Assembly: GCA_025093985.1 (NCBI GenBank)
Contig: JACAAK010000014.1
Location: 1,984,001 to 2,048,000 of the forward strand
DNA: 64,000 nt
From: Calvatia gigantea
Taxonomy: Eukaryota > Basidiomycota > Agaricomycetes > Agaricales > Lycoperdaceae
Direction of reading: 5' to 3'
How positions within the stretch are numbered: position 1 is the first letter of the stretch; the number at the start of each line of letters is the position of its first letter. Positions 30,622-43,200 of this stretch are shown here, one piece after another. The position numbers and the translations under genes were made by a program. Below the pieces are notes generated by a model that did no database searches, was not told the origin of the DNA, and saw only the letters and a list, made by a program, of their open reading frames with translations.

Positions 30622-33600
30622 TCGCATTGTTAATATCATAAATAGACGGATATCCGTGAGTGTGGGTAAGAGATGGGACGACCCTGCCAAAATGCGTTAG
30701 CTCCGTTGGTCCATGTGGTTCCGCTGTTGGTGCGCCTTCATGCCAATCACAGCCCAAACAAAGACTCGGGGAATTCCCTCCGATCCGGCTACGGCCCAGG
30801 AGAAAAGGAGTACTTCCAATTAGCGTGTGCCCTGGGCCTTAAAGCGGGTTCCAATATGCACGTGGAGTTGTCACACTACTGCACGAAGACTCTAGGCGAG
30901 TTGAAGAGTCCCAAAATCCGTACCCCGTTGATTCTCTTTGTAAACGACTGCGCATCTAAAGGTAGATTTACTTCAAGATCATCACTGGGCGTCCTGCCTT
31001 ATGCATAACTATATCGTCTATTCCTAGCTCAACTCCTTTTGATTGTATCCACCTCTTGTACTTGACTGACATCATTGACGGCTGTCAGGTATCTGCCTGT
31101 TTGATCACATGTAATGGCATACCGGACAGATGACAAACCGTGATTACAGGCTTTAAATATATCTCGAGTACCACAAAGGCACTTGAAATTCCTGGATTCG
31201 GACGAGCAGGATCAGACTCTACATCGTTCAAACACATCAGAAGTATGACCGTCTACTCACCAAACTCAGTGCCCCTCGTTTGCTGACATGTGAGATGGCA
31301 CTGTCCGGTTGTTCCCGCTGTCACCGTCAGCATTTCGTCGGTCACAACAACTTGGGCAGTCCCATGCGGTCATCAACTTCTTGACCATCAGACAATATTA
31401 CAACAGATGCACGATCAATCAACAAAACGGGGGGGAAGAAGGACAAAAGACATGAGGATGTTGATTGGCGAGTTGAGTTGGAGAGGTTCGATGCTGCGAT
31501 CGCACACATAGTAATCATGACGATATGATGCGAAGACCCAGGCACAATTTCCTGCCCGACGACGTGAAAAATCACAAGCCTTGGGCACTGCGTTCATCAT
31601 CTCTTTCCCTGACAACACCTCTTTCTCGAAAAGACAACCAAGAACACCGTTTTTGCAGTAATCTGATGTTTTCCATCCCCCACCCGTCACTCCCTTTCGA
31701 TGGGCATATGCACGAACTTAGCCCAGCGACCCAAAAACATATACACGCCCGGGACGCCCGTCTGTGTTTCCCAGTCGGAACCCGCATCGCCGCTCATATT
31801 TTCGGTATGGGAAGGTTTTCTGAGGGAATGCGAGCTCTATCCCCGAACTCGCCCCGTAAAAAAAAACCATATTCACTAATACCTCTCCCTTGCGCTCGCC
31901 CCCACCAACGTTCCATGTGGTCTGCGCGTAACCATCCAACCTGGCATTCGCTCGAGTGTTGAATATTCTCCTAGCTTACAGAAGCACGGAATCATGTGGT
32001 TGCGATGCGAGCGCCAGGTGGGTCTGTTCCCCCTTGTTCTTTTCCGGTGAGATCCTGATTCAAGTTATGCGACGAAATATCTCGATCACTACGAACATTT
32101 TGTGAGTATCAAAATAGGCCATTTTACGCTCGGAGGCAGTGACTACGGTTACCCACCGGAGCGTGTGTGTGTATGTGCGCTGCTATGATGCCACTCCATG
32201 CGGCTATGCATAGAACCTGCAGGAGACGAGTGAAGTTCAGTCACATCCCCCATCAGCTTATGTGACCAGGATGTCATCGCGTAGTGATTGTCACGTAACT
32301 TGTTTGAAGATATCATTGTCTGGGTATCGCCCACTGTCATCACCAACTACGTTGACTCGAATAGTCCCCTTATACTTATCAACTCCTTGGCCGTCATGGT
32401 CCGGTGGGTTTAGTCGCAGGCCCAGCTTAACAAGAATTCTCCCGATTATCAGGGAGACCGTACCGTATGCTAAATTAACCTCACAACGTCGTGCGCTTCC
32501 GGCTTGTAGCTGCTAGCCTTGTTCGAACGAACGTGCATAAGTCTCATACAAAACGGAAACCGACAGGGGCGGAATGTACCCAACCTTATCATCTGCACCC
32601 ACCAGTGAATCCAAACCGATTGTGCTCTATTACATGAGAATCAGAAATATTCTATCACCTCTTTAAGCACCCACCCGCATTTATAACTATACTTATGTGA
32701 ACCTCCACGCCTGACGGCAGGGAAGGATTAATCAATTAATTCAAACAACGGATCAGTGCCGAATGACAACGGAACAATGCCGCGGGCGATGTCATGACAC
32801 ACAGCTAGTTAAGACTAAGCAAGTTGGCACTGGCTGATTACCCTTGGGCAAACCAGAACCAAGGGAGGCTGATGAAAGATGTTCAGTTCCTGGGACCACA
32901 GACGATAACCTTTTTTTAAAAAGTGCGAAAATAAGTAATGGTTCCCAGGCATTTTTCTGATACGAAACGAGGCGATCACGGCTGCTCGGACAGAAATCAG
33001 TTTGGGCGCTCCTTCTTATTATTTTCCTCTTCGATAGGCATCGACACCATGAAGGCTACCCTTCTCAGGCTCTATCGTGCGATACATCATCGATCATCCA
33101 TAAGCCACATGCATGCAGGGCTCTCACCGTATTGAGTGACTCACCTAACCTTCCTTGACACCCTACCACCCTATTTTCTACCGATCCAACTCTAAACCCA
33201 AACTGGTGTGATTTAGAGGGTGAGTTTCTATCAACGGTTCCTCAACACCTGCCTTCTTTGTCTAAGTAATAAGCAGTAGCTCAAGCGCTCAGTACGGATA
33301 GCATGACGTTTCCCCATCAATACAAGTGGAGCCTCTCGCGATAGGTTCGCACTTTCCTATCTTAGCCTGCGGTAATTCCGAGTCAAATTTCATCATATCT
33401 AGTCGACCGCTGACCGAAGGTAGTAGCGTTCTACAAGTGGTTTGTGATAGTTTATAGTTTTAGTTGCCCCGGGGCTTTTTACCCCCCAAACTTGTATCTT
33501 CGGACCGTTCACAATCATTTTCATAAATCGAGCCCTCGACAGCTCTCATCCCCTTGGGACTATCAGAGCCACCCCGAGGACAGAGACACCTGCCCAACCT

Positions 33601-34232
33601 ACTTTAGGCCATGCTGACAGATCACGCGATCACGACTCAGAGCATTCAGAATGGAACGCACCCCAAATCGCCGTCCTCTCTACCCACGACTATGGGAGGC
33701 TAACTATATTTACGAACATAGGCAATTGATGAAGAAAAATATTTGCGCCAGATATGAAAGTTTCTGTCTCTTCATGTGCTTCTCGCTAGTGTGTGTTCTG
33801 GGGTGAACCCACCGGAACTGGATGCTTCGATTCCGAGTCACCAGATAAGTGTACCCCAAATCAGATACACTGAGCAGTCCATCTACGTATTGAGCGAGTA
33901 AAATTGTAAGTTACATGGATGCCAGAGCTCTCAGAACAATTCAAGCCTTTGCTCAGGCTATGCTTCCAAAGTTCTTGTTCTAGAATACATGAAGCTGAAG
34001 TCCAATGTCCCAGGATAGCTAGTCGCCCAAGGCGAACGTCCACACCAGATAGAAATACAAAAATGCTCTTGGCCAAGAGCCGTTATGAAAGCATCCACCA
34101 CCCACGCACACCACCGGGGCGTTCCAGGAAAACTATAAGATGGAATGAAAGAATATGTGCAGATCAACACCACTCGTTCGCTGAAGAGGTGCAGCCCTCG
34201 AAGCCTCGATAAGATAGGTGTCCGATGGGAAA
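30622..34232. other. Gene-poor stretch, nothing assignable
   Basis: About 3.6 kb without a domain, a duplicate or a convincing intron chain on either strand. Frames of 60-145 residues exist (the longest 31525-31962 plus) but look like chance. It is single copy in this window. Confidence 0.45.
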
Positions 34233-35032
34233 TTATGAGATTTCGGTGCGATCCCGCACCCTGTGAGAACGGCGGCTCCCGACGCCAAGGGGCATCCAAC
34301 GCAGGCTCAGGGGTTCCGGTGCGGACGTTGGAGAAGAATCATCGCAGTTCATATTGACAATCACTGGCTCTTCAAAACCAACAACATAAGGCAACGATGT
34401 GGGCTCGTCTGACGGAGATAAGCCAACTCCGTGTATTCGCAGATGTCGCTTAGCATTGGAAGAAACAGAAAATCGCTTCGAGCATCCTGAGAAACCGCAT
34501 TCAAAGGCTATACAACAAAATTGTTAACCATTTGCACCGGTGCGTAAAGGGAAAGATCCGTACGTTTTTCTTTGGTGTGCATATTCATATGCGCGCGAAG
34601 TCCGCTTGGCCTGACAGGGGAAGATCAGCCTATTTTGGAGTGGGAAAAAAAGAGGTATAAAGCCGACCGCGGGAAAGGCTTTTGGCAGATCTCACAAACG
34701 TGATATTTCACTTTCTTGGCGTGTCTAGAGGTAGGTGACTGTCTATCTGTCAGAGGTGGCAAGAACAACGTCTGGAGAACATAACCCACTTTTCCTTTTC
34801 CTTTGGGCGAATGGAACAAGATCATTTCAAGAGGGTATTGCGGTTGACCCGTCGCCCTTTCAGCTTCGGAATCCACTGTTTCGCCTTCGGGCGAAGAATA
34901 TCTTGAACACGAGTCCTGACTTACGGGCGAGTGGGTATATGGAGGGGAATACACTTCATAATCCGTGTTGTCGGAATGGGTAGGGACCACAAAGTTATAG
35001 CCATTTCTACGACCGGACAGGTCTGTTAACAT
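34233..35032 (-). CDS. C2H2 zinc finger regulator, three exons
   Basis: Exons 34668-35032, 34564-34610 and 34233-34507 (minus strand) join through GT-AG introns of 57 and 56 nt and give 228 residues. Both junctions fall inside zinc fingers and restore the consensus. Finger 1 is C-x2-C-x12-H-x3-H (CEICQKPFPRPSGLRAHMNMH), split after PFPR; finger 2 is C-x4-C-x12-H-x4-H type (CGFSGCSKRF to RHLRIH), reached through the linker TKEKPFE. This pair is typical of Agaricomycete C2H2 factors, presumably nuclear DNA-binding proteins. The N-terminus is Ser/Thr/Pro-rich with SPEGE and is probably disordered. The start at 35032 is uncertain: an upstream exon or an intron around 34740-34800 is possible. Targets unknown. 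Confidence 0.75.
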
Positions 35033-36720
35033 CCCAGGTAAATAACAGGCCCAAAACGACGGGGTATTGGCAGCCTACCAGGAGTCTTCTGTTGCGAGGA
35101 CGGAAGAGATCCTCTGGAAAACGATTCAGGGAAAGTGCGTAGGGGAGACAAGGTTTAGGTCATCGTGGTCAACTAGACAGCATATTCAAACAAGCAGTTC
35201 CGGATAATCTATAGCGGCGACTTACTCGATAGCTCTTTGAAAAACTCGGAGAAGGGGGGCAAGACCACAGTAGTTGACATGGTCCGTTCGTGCGAGGTTG
35301 TCATTAACTTAGCAGTGCAAGATAGACTTGTTGAGGTTCACTGGTAGAGAGGTCCTAGGCGTCCCTCACTTTGAGGATTCTGAAGTTCTGTGGCCCACCT
35401 GGCCCTCGTCTAGGTGGTATAGTGGAGAGGAAGGAAAGAAGGGAAGTGAGGGATTTGATTTGTTCGTATGAGAACCCCGCGCGTTTAGAAACTAAAAAGT
35501 GGGTGACACTGACGTAGATTTTTGCACGCTGAGGTTTATCCATGACGTCATTTCTGCGTCTTGCAGATTGCGACTCAGTTGGCGCCGCTCTCCAAGAAAG
35601 GAAACCAGCAACCATCCAGATGGGAAGGGAACTGTTTGCCAAGTAAGAGGTGCACGAATTTGGGGGCTAAAAGAAGAGGTTCTCGGATTTAGGGGCGCAG
35701 TGTTCAACGAAACTGTGGTTCGGGTAACATCCATATATTTTTTCGGCTGGTAATTGCACCATGCAGTGGAAAATGACATACAGGTAGTCGATGGTGGAGC
35801 AATATGACTCGTTCATTCTGTCAGTATGCTACAGACCAGTGATTGCAGTGATGGATTCAACAGGTCGTAAACTTGAATATGACCTGGCTCCACAATCGGT
35901 AGATTGGAGTTTGGAGTAGTGCTTCCGGAGAGGAAGGGTACCATACACAGCCCATACATAACGCATACGAACCAAGCGCAGGATACAAACTGCGACCCAA
36001 GTATACAATGTTGAAATATGGGATACCGTGGCTTACACGAAATATATCATTTTTTTTGACGAGATAGGTTGATTGATTATTTGATGATTTTTGTTTTAGC
36101 AGGGTGAACTTAGTGTTGGAATCCGGAACTCCCAGATATCCAATCCAAGAAATTCAAATTTTGTTCACCCGTTGTTCCTTGTACCTTACTCCCTCTATTA
36201 GATAAAAACCTAAGTAAATTACCCGTAGCTTCGGCTTTTTGCCCTCCTACAAATATACTGTGTTCTGGATTTCCGAGTCCCTTCAACAGATAGTTCCTAA
36301 AAAATTCTTCGTGATTATTCTGCTCTTATATAATCGATAGCTGAGCTAGGGTTGAGCTTCTCCGATCGAATACGAGGACTTCAGAATTTTCCTTGTTGCC
36401 AAACCATTGTGCACGGGGACAAACCTCTACAAACGATATATTTCTGTTGCCCACTGCCCACGGCCAGTGATCTTCCCAAGTTTTTCAAGCCTTGCTCAGC
36501 TGCCCAAACCACGTTGTCACAAGATTTGGGCTATACCAATGACGCCTCCGTTAAGTACTCCGCGCAAATGTGGTGTTTGTCGTTCTCTGGCGTTAGGACA
36601 CACTTACCTTCAACCCCATCACAGCGACAAAGCATTACTCGCACATCCAAGAGCAGAGCAGAACAACGCATATACTGTCTTAGTATGTGAAGACATTTCG
36701 CCTTCAATCCCTACCCTCAT
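35033..36720. other. No gene seen
   Basis: Frames at 35355-35780 and 36352-36754 have no recognisable domain or splice support. No repeats of note. Confidence 0.45.
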
Positions 36721-37587
36721 CTACGCAAGAACAAAGTCGACACAACTCTCATAAGTCTGCTTGTTATATGCGTACCACCACCACTGGATGGCGCATTTAC
36801 CAGCAACATTGCACCGTGTACCCAGGTCTGTCGGGATCGTGACGCTGAAGTCGGCTGCAAGGATTGCGTCAGATGCCTCCGGCCGGACAGGGGAATCACC
36901 TTGAGACTCACTTTCGTTCTTTGGCCAATCGGGGGGACCCAAGGCGTTGTCGGTGTACACAGGCCAAGTGAAGAGGGGCTTTCCAATTCGGGGTTTGCGC
37001 GACAAGGTCAACAACAGAAACGTTCTGGTTCCAGTATAACCATTATTAGGCATCGCAAGAAAGGGTAGGGGAGTGCTTACGGCGTAACCGGTATGTCGGG
37101 CTTCAATATCAACCAAGAAATGGACCACTTGGCCAGGGGAGTATCTTTGTACACGGCTTGCGTTATCCTCAAGCTGGGAGTGACAAATATTGAGCATATA
37201 CTCCCCAAGGCAAAGGATAGCACAAACCTGATACCCTTTGCAGAAGAATAAATGGCAGGCAGCAGCGTCGTAACCGGAATCTATCTTGGCCACGGCATTC
37301 TCGATCTAGTGATGTCCTTGTTCACTTTGACCGTGGCTTGACGAGACCACCCAATGCTTACAGGACCGTACTTATCAGAACCCAAGCACTTTATTCACAC
37401 CAGTACCACACTTGGCCAAGTTTGCGCTGCCGATCTATTTCAGACATTGAGCAAATTGAGCAAGAGGATCAAGCCACAACTAATCCAAGAACTCACTACG
37501 CGAGGAGCTGGGCTTGAAACGACCCCATGGCCAAGTACAACCGGGAGGACTAGCGAGTGCTGTCGTCAGTATTGTTTGCACCTTCAT
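36721..37587 (-). pseudogene. LPMO_10/chitin-binding type 4-like secreted protein, frameshifted
   Basis: The pieces in order are a signal peptide start MKVQTILTTALAS, then LGHGVVSSPAPR, where the His after the signal peptide would be the copper-brace residue, then KCGTGVNKVLG, SDKYGP, IENAVAKIDSGYD, CHLFFCKGYQ, GQVVHFLVDIEARHTGYA, NVSVVDL, FSVTIPTDLGTRC and QTYESCVDFVLA. GT-AG introns of 54-60 nt join most pieces exactly, including one between SDKYGP and IENAV and one removing SESQGD to LAA. Three one-base gains, in a CCC, a GGG and a CCCC run, break the frame. The family is secreted and includes polysaccharide monooxygenases; activity for this branch is not established. If the gains are sequencing errors the gene is intact. 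Confidence 0.7.
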
Positions 37588-37739
37588 ATCGTGTACTGAA
37601 GGGTAGCTTGTGCTTCGGAGAACAGGAGATATTCTCCGTCGTTGGATTGCCTGATAATTTATACCCATAGCCCTCGGCATTTCTCCGCTCGGCGCAACAG
37701 AAGTTGGGAACCCAGCGACACTGGCCCTCTCTGTCAATC

Positions 37740-38396
37740 GACGGTCCGGGTGAGATGCGTACCTTCCAGTTAACCTAAAACCTAAGCGGGCCGATTTGAA
37801 TGGGCACGAACAGCCACAACTGAATAGGAATTACGGTGTCCCGTTATTAATCGGCGAGGTATCAAAGCCCGGCATCAGAGGGACATGTGCAAATTGCCTT
37901 CAACATTTCCTGTGAGGATCGAAATGCTCTCTCCCCAAACCGCGTTAGTGGACAGCCACAGGATCCTCAATGGTCCGGTGTACCCAATGCCCAGTGAGGG
38001 TGAGAGGCAGCACAAACAAGTACTCGTACGGGCCGTCGGGTAACCGGAGTCAGAAGACAGGTAGGTGATCATGGACATTGGAATACATGTCATAGTGGAT
38101 CATGGAAACTCGGGACCAAGGAACTTCTTCGAAACCCGACGCGTTGATATCGGTGATTTTTCGCGAACTCAAAACAAGACGCAGATGTTGGTCAGCGCAT
38201 TGTATATTGCCAACTCCAAGTTAAGCAATGGTCAGAAAGTGGACCTAATGTACGATAACAAGGATACAAGATTAGCTTGGGGGTCAAGGCCGTGATGTTG
38301 CATAAATCCAACCACCAAAAGCATGAAGAGCTCTATCATCTAAGGTCCCCTAAGACACATCACCACCCAGCTAGATTTGTTAAGGGCCACCTGGGC
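37740..38396. other. No gene seen
   Basis: Single-copy DNA between the LPMO-like gene and the DnaJ gene. The frame 37875-38093 (minus) has no recognisable feature. Confidence 0.45.
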
Positions 38397-40151
38397 TCAT
38401 GACCTTCCTTCTTTCGTTCGACTACCCTTCGTATCAATCCTCACATATTCACTGTCATCCCCAGTGCCGGCATTGAGAGCAGGGTTAGGGTTCGGCGCAT
38501 CCTTCTTCACGCTAACATACGCCTCTCCAAGCATTTGCAATGCCACAGCGCGTAGTTGGGCTTTGTCGCGTGTGATCGTAACGTCAGTTAGCACGCGGTC
38601 GCAGACTTCGCGGAGGATAGACTCGATTTCGAGTTTTGTTCCCTGTAGTTCGCTCAGAAAGGGTCTAACTGGTTGACAGCTCAAGGGGACTTGCCTTGAA
38701 TAGTGCCTGGAGACCTTTCTCTGCCGCTTGTTCTTCCAATTTGCGCTTCTCTTCTGGACTGAGGTTGCCTGCCTTCTCCGCGGCTTGGATCTGGTCGAAG
38801 ACGCCCTTGAGTTCTATGGCTGCTCGGAGTGTAGACACGCTATTGGAGGACAGAAACCGGGACAATCAATGACACATACAACAGCATTTGGTGATTGAAT
38901 GGCTCACGTCTCGCTGAAAACATGATACTTTCCTTGGACATTGTGGAGCCAGCCACCAACACCAAAGAAGGTTTGGTTTGTTGCGAGATGGTGCTTGGCT
39001 TTTGAAGCGTAGACAAAGCCTATTGCTTGTAGTAACTCATAACCATAAGATTCACGTTTGAGATCGCTGTTGCCAGCACGGATGAGAAACGAAGAAAGAG
39101 ATGAAGTGAGATGGTACGTACTCTGCCTCTATCTCGCAGATCGTACGCCAGCTCTTAGAGACATCCGCGTCTTCTGGGCCCGTTGCTGATTCGGTGAAGA
39201 TACCGAGCTTGCGCGTAAGATTCTCCACGAGTTGTTCAACTCGTTTCGAGCGAACTGCGGCTTTCTATAGAAGTCGGTTTGAATACAAGTTCCAGTCAAA
39301 ACCAACGAGTAAGGGACTATGGGCGTACCTCTGCGGCTTTCTGCCTCTCCTTTTCGTCCTTCTTCGCCTTCTCTTCAGGAGACAAGATATCTCTTCCCCT
39401 TGCATCCTTCGGGTGTGTCGCTTCCTCCGCCTCCTCCGCCTCCTGCAGTGCAGCCTTCATCTCCCTCGCTAGGCTTATATCACCAATTATAGGCGTGAAC
39501 CTCTCCCCTCCAAAGATCGCACCAAAGACTTCTTCGGGATCGACATAGCCTCCTTCGGGTGCGCTCTCCTTGGGCCCAAATTCGTTGTACTTCTTCCGTA
39601 GCGCAGGATCCGATAGCGTCTGGTACGCAATAGCAATCTGCTTGAAACGTTCTTCTGCGAGCGGGTCGTCCGGATTCTTGTCTGGATGATGTTTTATCGC
39701 CAAACGACCTAGGTTAATGCGAAAGGGGACGTTATATCCCGTCCAGAAAAATAGCAAGGTAGAGTAGCGTACGGTATGCTTTCTTGATATCATCCGTCGT
39801 CGCTGTCACTGGCACACCGAGGATATCATAATACCCAGTTTCGAGTGGCCGTTCCTGCGTGCCGATCTTCCTCCCCTTCCGCTGTTGGCCTTGTCTCGCG
39901 CCACCATTAGCGTCATTATTAGTAGTCGTTGTTGTCGTTGTCGAAGTAATATACGATGAGGGTATTTGTCCAGGATAGAACGCATGTGATATTGTGTTCT
40001 GACATGAGTAACAGCGGACCTGGAGGAGTGTTCCGGGTCGTGGCTGAGGAGTTGGTACCGGAAATTCTAGAGCGACATTACAATGCGAGCATGTTGTCGG
40101 AATGTGAGGGTGTACAGGTCGTGAGGGAAGGACGTGGCTAGGAGAGCTCAT
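38397..40151 (-). CDS. DnaJ-X (class C J-domain) co-chaperone, six exons
   Basis: Exons 39773-40151, 39329-39708, 39122-39264, 38908-39066, 38695-38839 and 38397-38642 sum to 1452 nt, 483 residues, with no frameshift. The N-terminus has a zinc-ribbon-like set CSHC (21-24) and CYSC (47-50). A J domain follows: YYDILGV, the HPD triad in KHHPDKN about residue 133, and KKYNEFG. Then comes a charged segment and the DnaJ-X domain ([40 protein letters not shown]). Yeast Caj1 and Djp1 share the J plus X layout; Djp1 assists peroxisomal import. The partner would be an Hsp70, stimulated through HPD. Five introns are 52-68 nt; the last, at 38643-38694, begins with GC instead of GT. The best-preserved single-copy gene here. 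Confidence 0.92.
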
Positions 40152-40290
40152 GGAGGTGGTTGACTATCGGGTTGGCTGACCCGCTGAGGTCCGCGCCGCT
40201 GAGTCTGCCAAATTCGGAATGACCCTGTGCACAGCAAAAATAAAATCCGCATTTCCTACAGATACTTGTCCATTTTACATGTGTTGTAAG

Positions 40291-43200
40291 CTACAAGAAC
40301 TGATATTCAACGTCCGAGTACTCGACGGATATAATCATCATTGTCTCTCTCGTAAATTTCGCAATGTCTTTGGAGCCTGGGACATGCTTCTTCAGTCGCG
40401 GTTTGTCGGACTGGGATGGCGTCATCAAAATCCTTCCGCAAAAACGTTGGATGGATGACTCACTAGAACGAAGTGTCTCCGGTATCAACATCCTCCTCTC
40501 AATGATACAATCCTGGATAAATTGGGCGAGCTCCTCTATCGACCAATATCTTGCTAGCCTCAAGCCCTCCAGCAACAAATTAATGGTTATAGCCGCAGAT
40601 ATTTCACCAGTATAGAAGAAATCTGCGAGATTCCGGGGATAAGAAACCACGGACACAAATCGTGAAACATGACTCACCAAGAACAAAGGCGACACAAGCC
40701 CTTGTGTTTCCAGATACACGTACTTCAGCTGGCTCATCAGTTGACGCGGCAGTGCTGCCTTCACTAAAACCAGTGCAAAACAGATCGTGAAAATGATCGT
40801 TCTGCGCCGCAAGGAACGATCTATGAGCAAATAGCGGCTCTTCCTCATTCACAATGAACCTAACATCGACGAGCTCGTGGTTCCTTCTCATCTCGTTGAA
40901 CTTTCTCCGCACTCTTGCCATGGGATCAGCAGCGGTAGGAGCATTAGGAGTGATGTGTGTTGTAGGGTGATAAACTTCTTGTGCACCAGCGGCTACGAGG
41001 AGAGGCTTGTAGTTTTGAAGGAATCGACGAACAGCTCTGAAACGCCCGGCATCCCGGTTATCGAACACCATCGTCTCTGGAGGATCCCACTGCCACTCTG
41101 TGCTCGGATCGTCGACGTTCAAAAAAAGCCGCTCTTGCCTTAGTTGCTCAAGTTGGGCCTGAACGTGAACACCCGCCTCGACTACTTTGTCGTTGAGATA
41201 ATGGTATGTTGCGGTAAGGTCAGAAACAACAACAGGGTGCCTTGGGTTGTCGACAGCAACTTGATGAACTAACACACGCAAGTGCGCGATCTTTTGAAGG
41301 TCAGAAGGGAGCAATTCAAGAGCGAAAGATGTGACTCACCACTTCCTCAACGTTGGGACGCCCGAGCTGGGGATACGCTCGAATTAAGCCCTCTGTCAAA
41401 CGTCTTGAAGGTGACGCGCGCTGTGACCATGCAATACCGATGTACTCCTCCCTGACAATCACCCGCGGTGTAACAAGATCGGGGAACGCATGTTGCACAT
41501 ACATTGAAACGTCCAATCCTATATTGCCTTCACCCAGCTGTCGCAGTACCACTCCGTTCTTTTTCGGAATGAACTCGATATCTACGATCAATTCCCACCG
41601 ATGGGCTTCTGGACCCAGGTTAGCCAGTCGCACTGGCATTCTATCAATAAGAACGTCCAAAGCAACGGCCGCTCCTTCCTCGTTACTGTCGCTAGCGATA
41701 GACTGGACACACTCCGCAAATATCTCCATGGTGAGGTCCTGTTCCCTCTTTAAGTGAACCAACCGACCCTCCAGATCCCGTAATTCGGGTGCCATAAAAT
41801 GAGGAGAATTCTGTCGGAACTGCATGAGAGAAAAAGTGGTCTTCCGCAGCATAGAACTCTCTTAGAGGTTGCAGAGTGAAATCGAATGCGTCCGGCATCA
41901 AGAGCTCCTCTAGACCGTCCTGTTCCTGCATAGGCTCCAAGATTGCCTCGAATCAACCGCCGATATTCCTGCCTGGTCTCGGTTTGTGTCATTTGAGGAG
42001 GGATATTCGGCCTAATGACTTGTTAACAGCTCGCGGAAGGACATCCCATGGACACCGAGCCTCGCCAGTGCTGATCCGAAGAATTGGTGTTTGTTCTTGT
42101 GAAATGATAACGATTTGACGGTCAGTCATGTACGGTGCGAAAATCTCCTCGACCAGGCCTTCGGGTAACAATACGAGATTTTCAGCAGAAATGTATGTGT
42201 GTCTACCATCACGATTGCACCCGTCCCATACTGGTAGGGCCCGTGCAGTGGATGTTAGGTGATCTGGTACGTCGAGGAACAGGTGACGTCTGATCCACTC
42301 AGAGAAGAGCATCCTGTCGTTCGCATCAAGATCGCCAAAGCGCTCGATCAGCAGCCGAGGATCGACGCCTTGAAGACCTTCAAGCATGTTCCTCAGCTTG
42401 AATTCAGGGAATTCATTGCGTATCCTGAGGATATCGACGAGTGGGTGAGGACAGGGCGGGGCGGATTGTAGGACGATAGGTACTCCAAGAGCAGCCAAAC
42501 ATCGACAAGGAAGCTCATCAAAACGAGTAGGGACTATTGACACTTCACCCTGTTTGCAGAGCCCCAAGGAGATATACCGATTCGGAGTGAGGGTTGGAAC
42601 TAGCGGGAAATCAACGATGTCCTGTACTTCGAGACGGAGGGCTAAAAAGTTATCCCAGAAGTCATTGATGAATTGTTGATGTCTTGGGTTTTGGGATATA
42701 TCTTCAATAACTGAACGTTTTGGGAATACTTCTTCAATGAGCGACGCCATCGAAGCAGATGTGAGTTCCTGGACATTGAAACCCTTCCCGAGGAGTATAT
42801 CTGCTCTGAAATCGAGTTTGACGAGCCTACTCGGATTGACCGAGATCCGCTGTGGGAGGAATTGGTGGCTCCAAAGGTAATAAGTTGGTTGGCGACCGGC
42901 TTCGGTAAAGGTTGCGAAAGAACCGTCCTCAAGTGGCAAAAGTTGGAGGTTTAGAAGCTGCTGAGGATCATTTTCGAGGAAGAGCAAGAGGAGATCTTCA
43001 AGGACATCGGATTGAAATTGTGGGTCATCACCTGAGAATGCAGTTACAAGCCGCTCGTTATCCCCGAGGATATGTTCTCTGAGGAAACGTGGAGATACGA
43101 TTGGCAGACCGGCGTCATCGGTGATACGGACCGAGGAGAGGTTCACCATAAATTGCGACATTTTCGGGGGCAAGGAAATCAATGATAGGTTGGATGCGGG

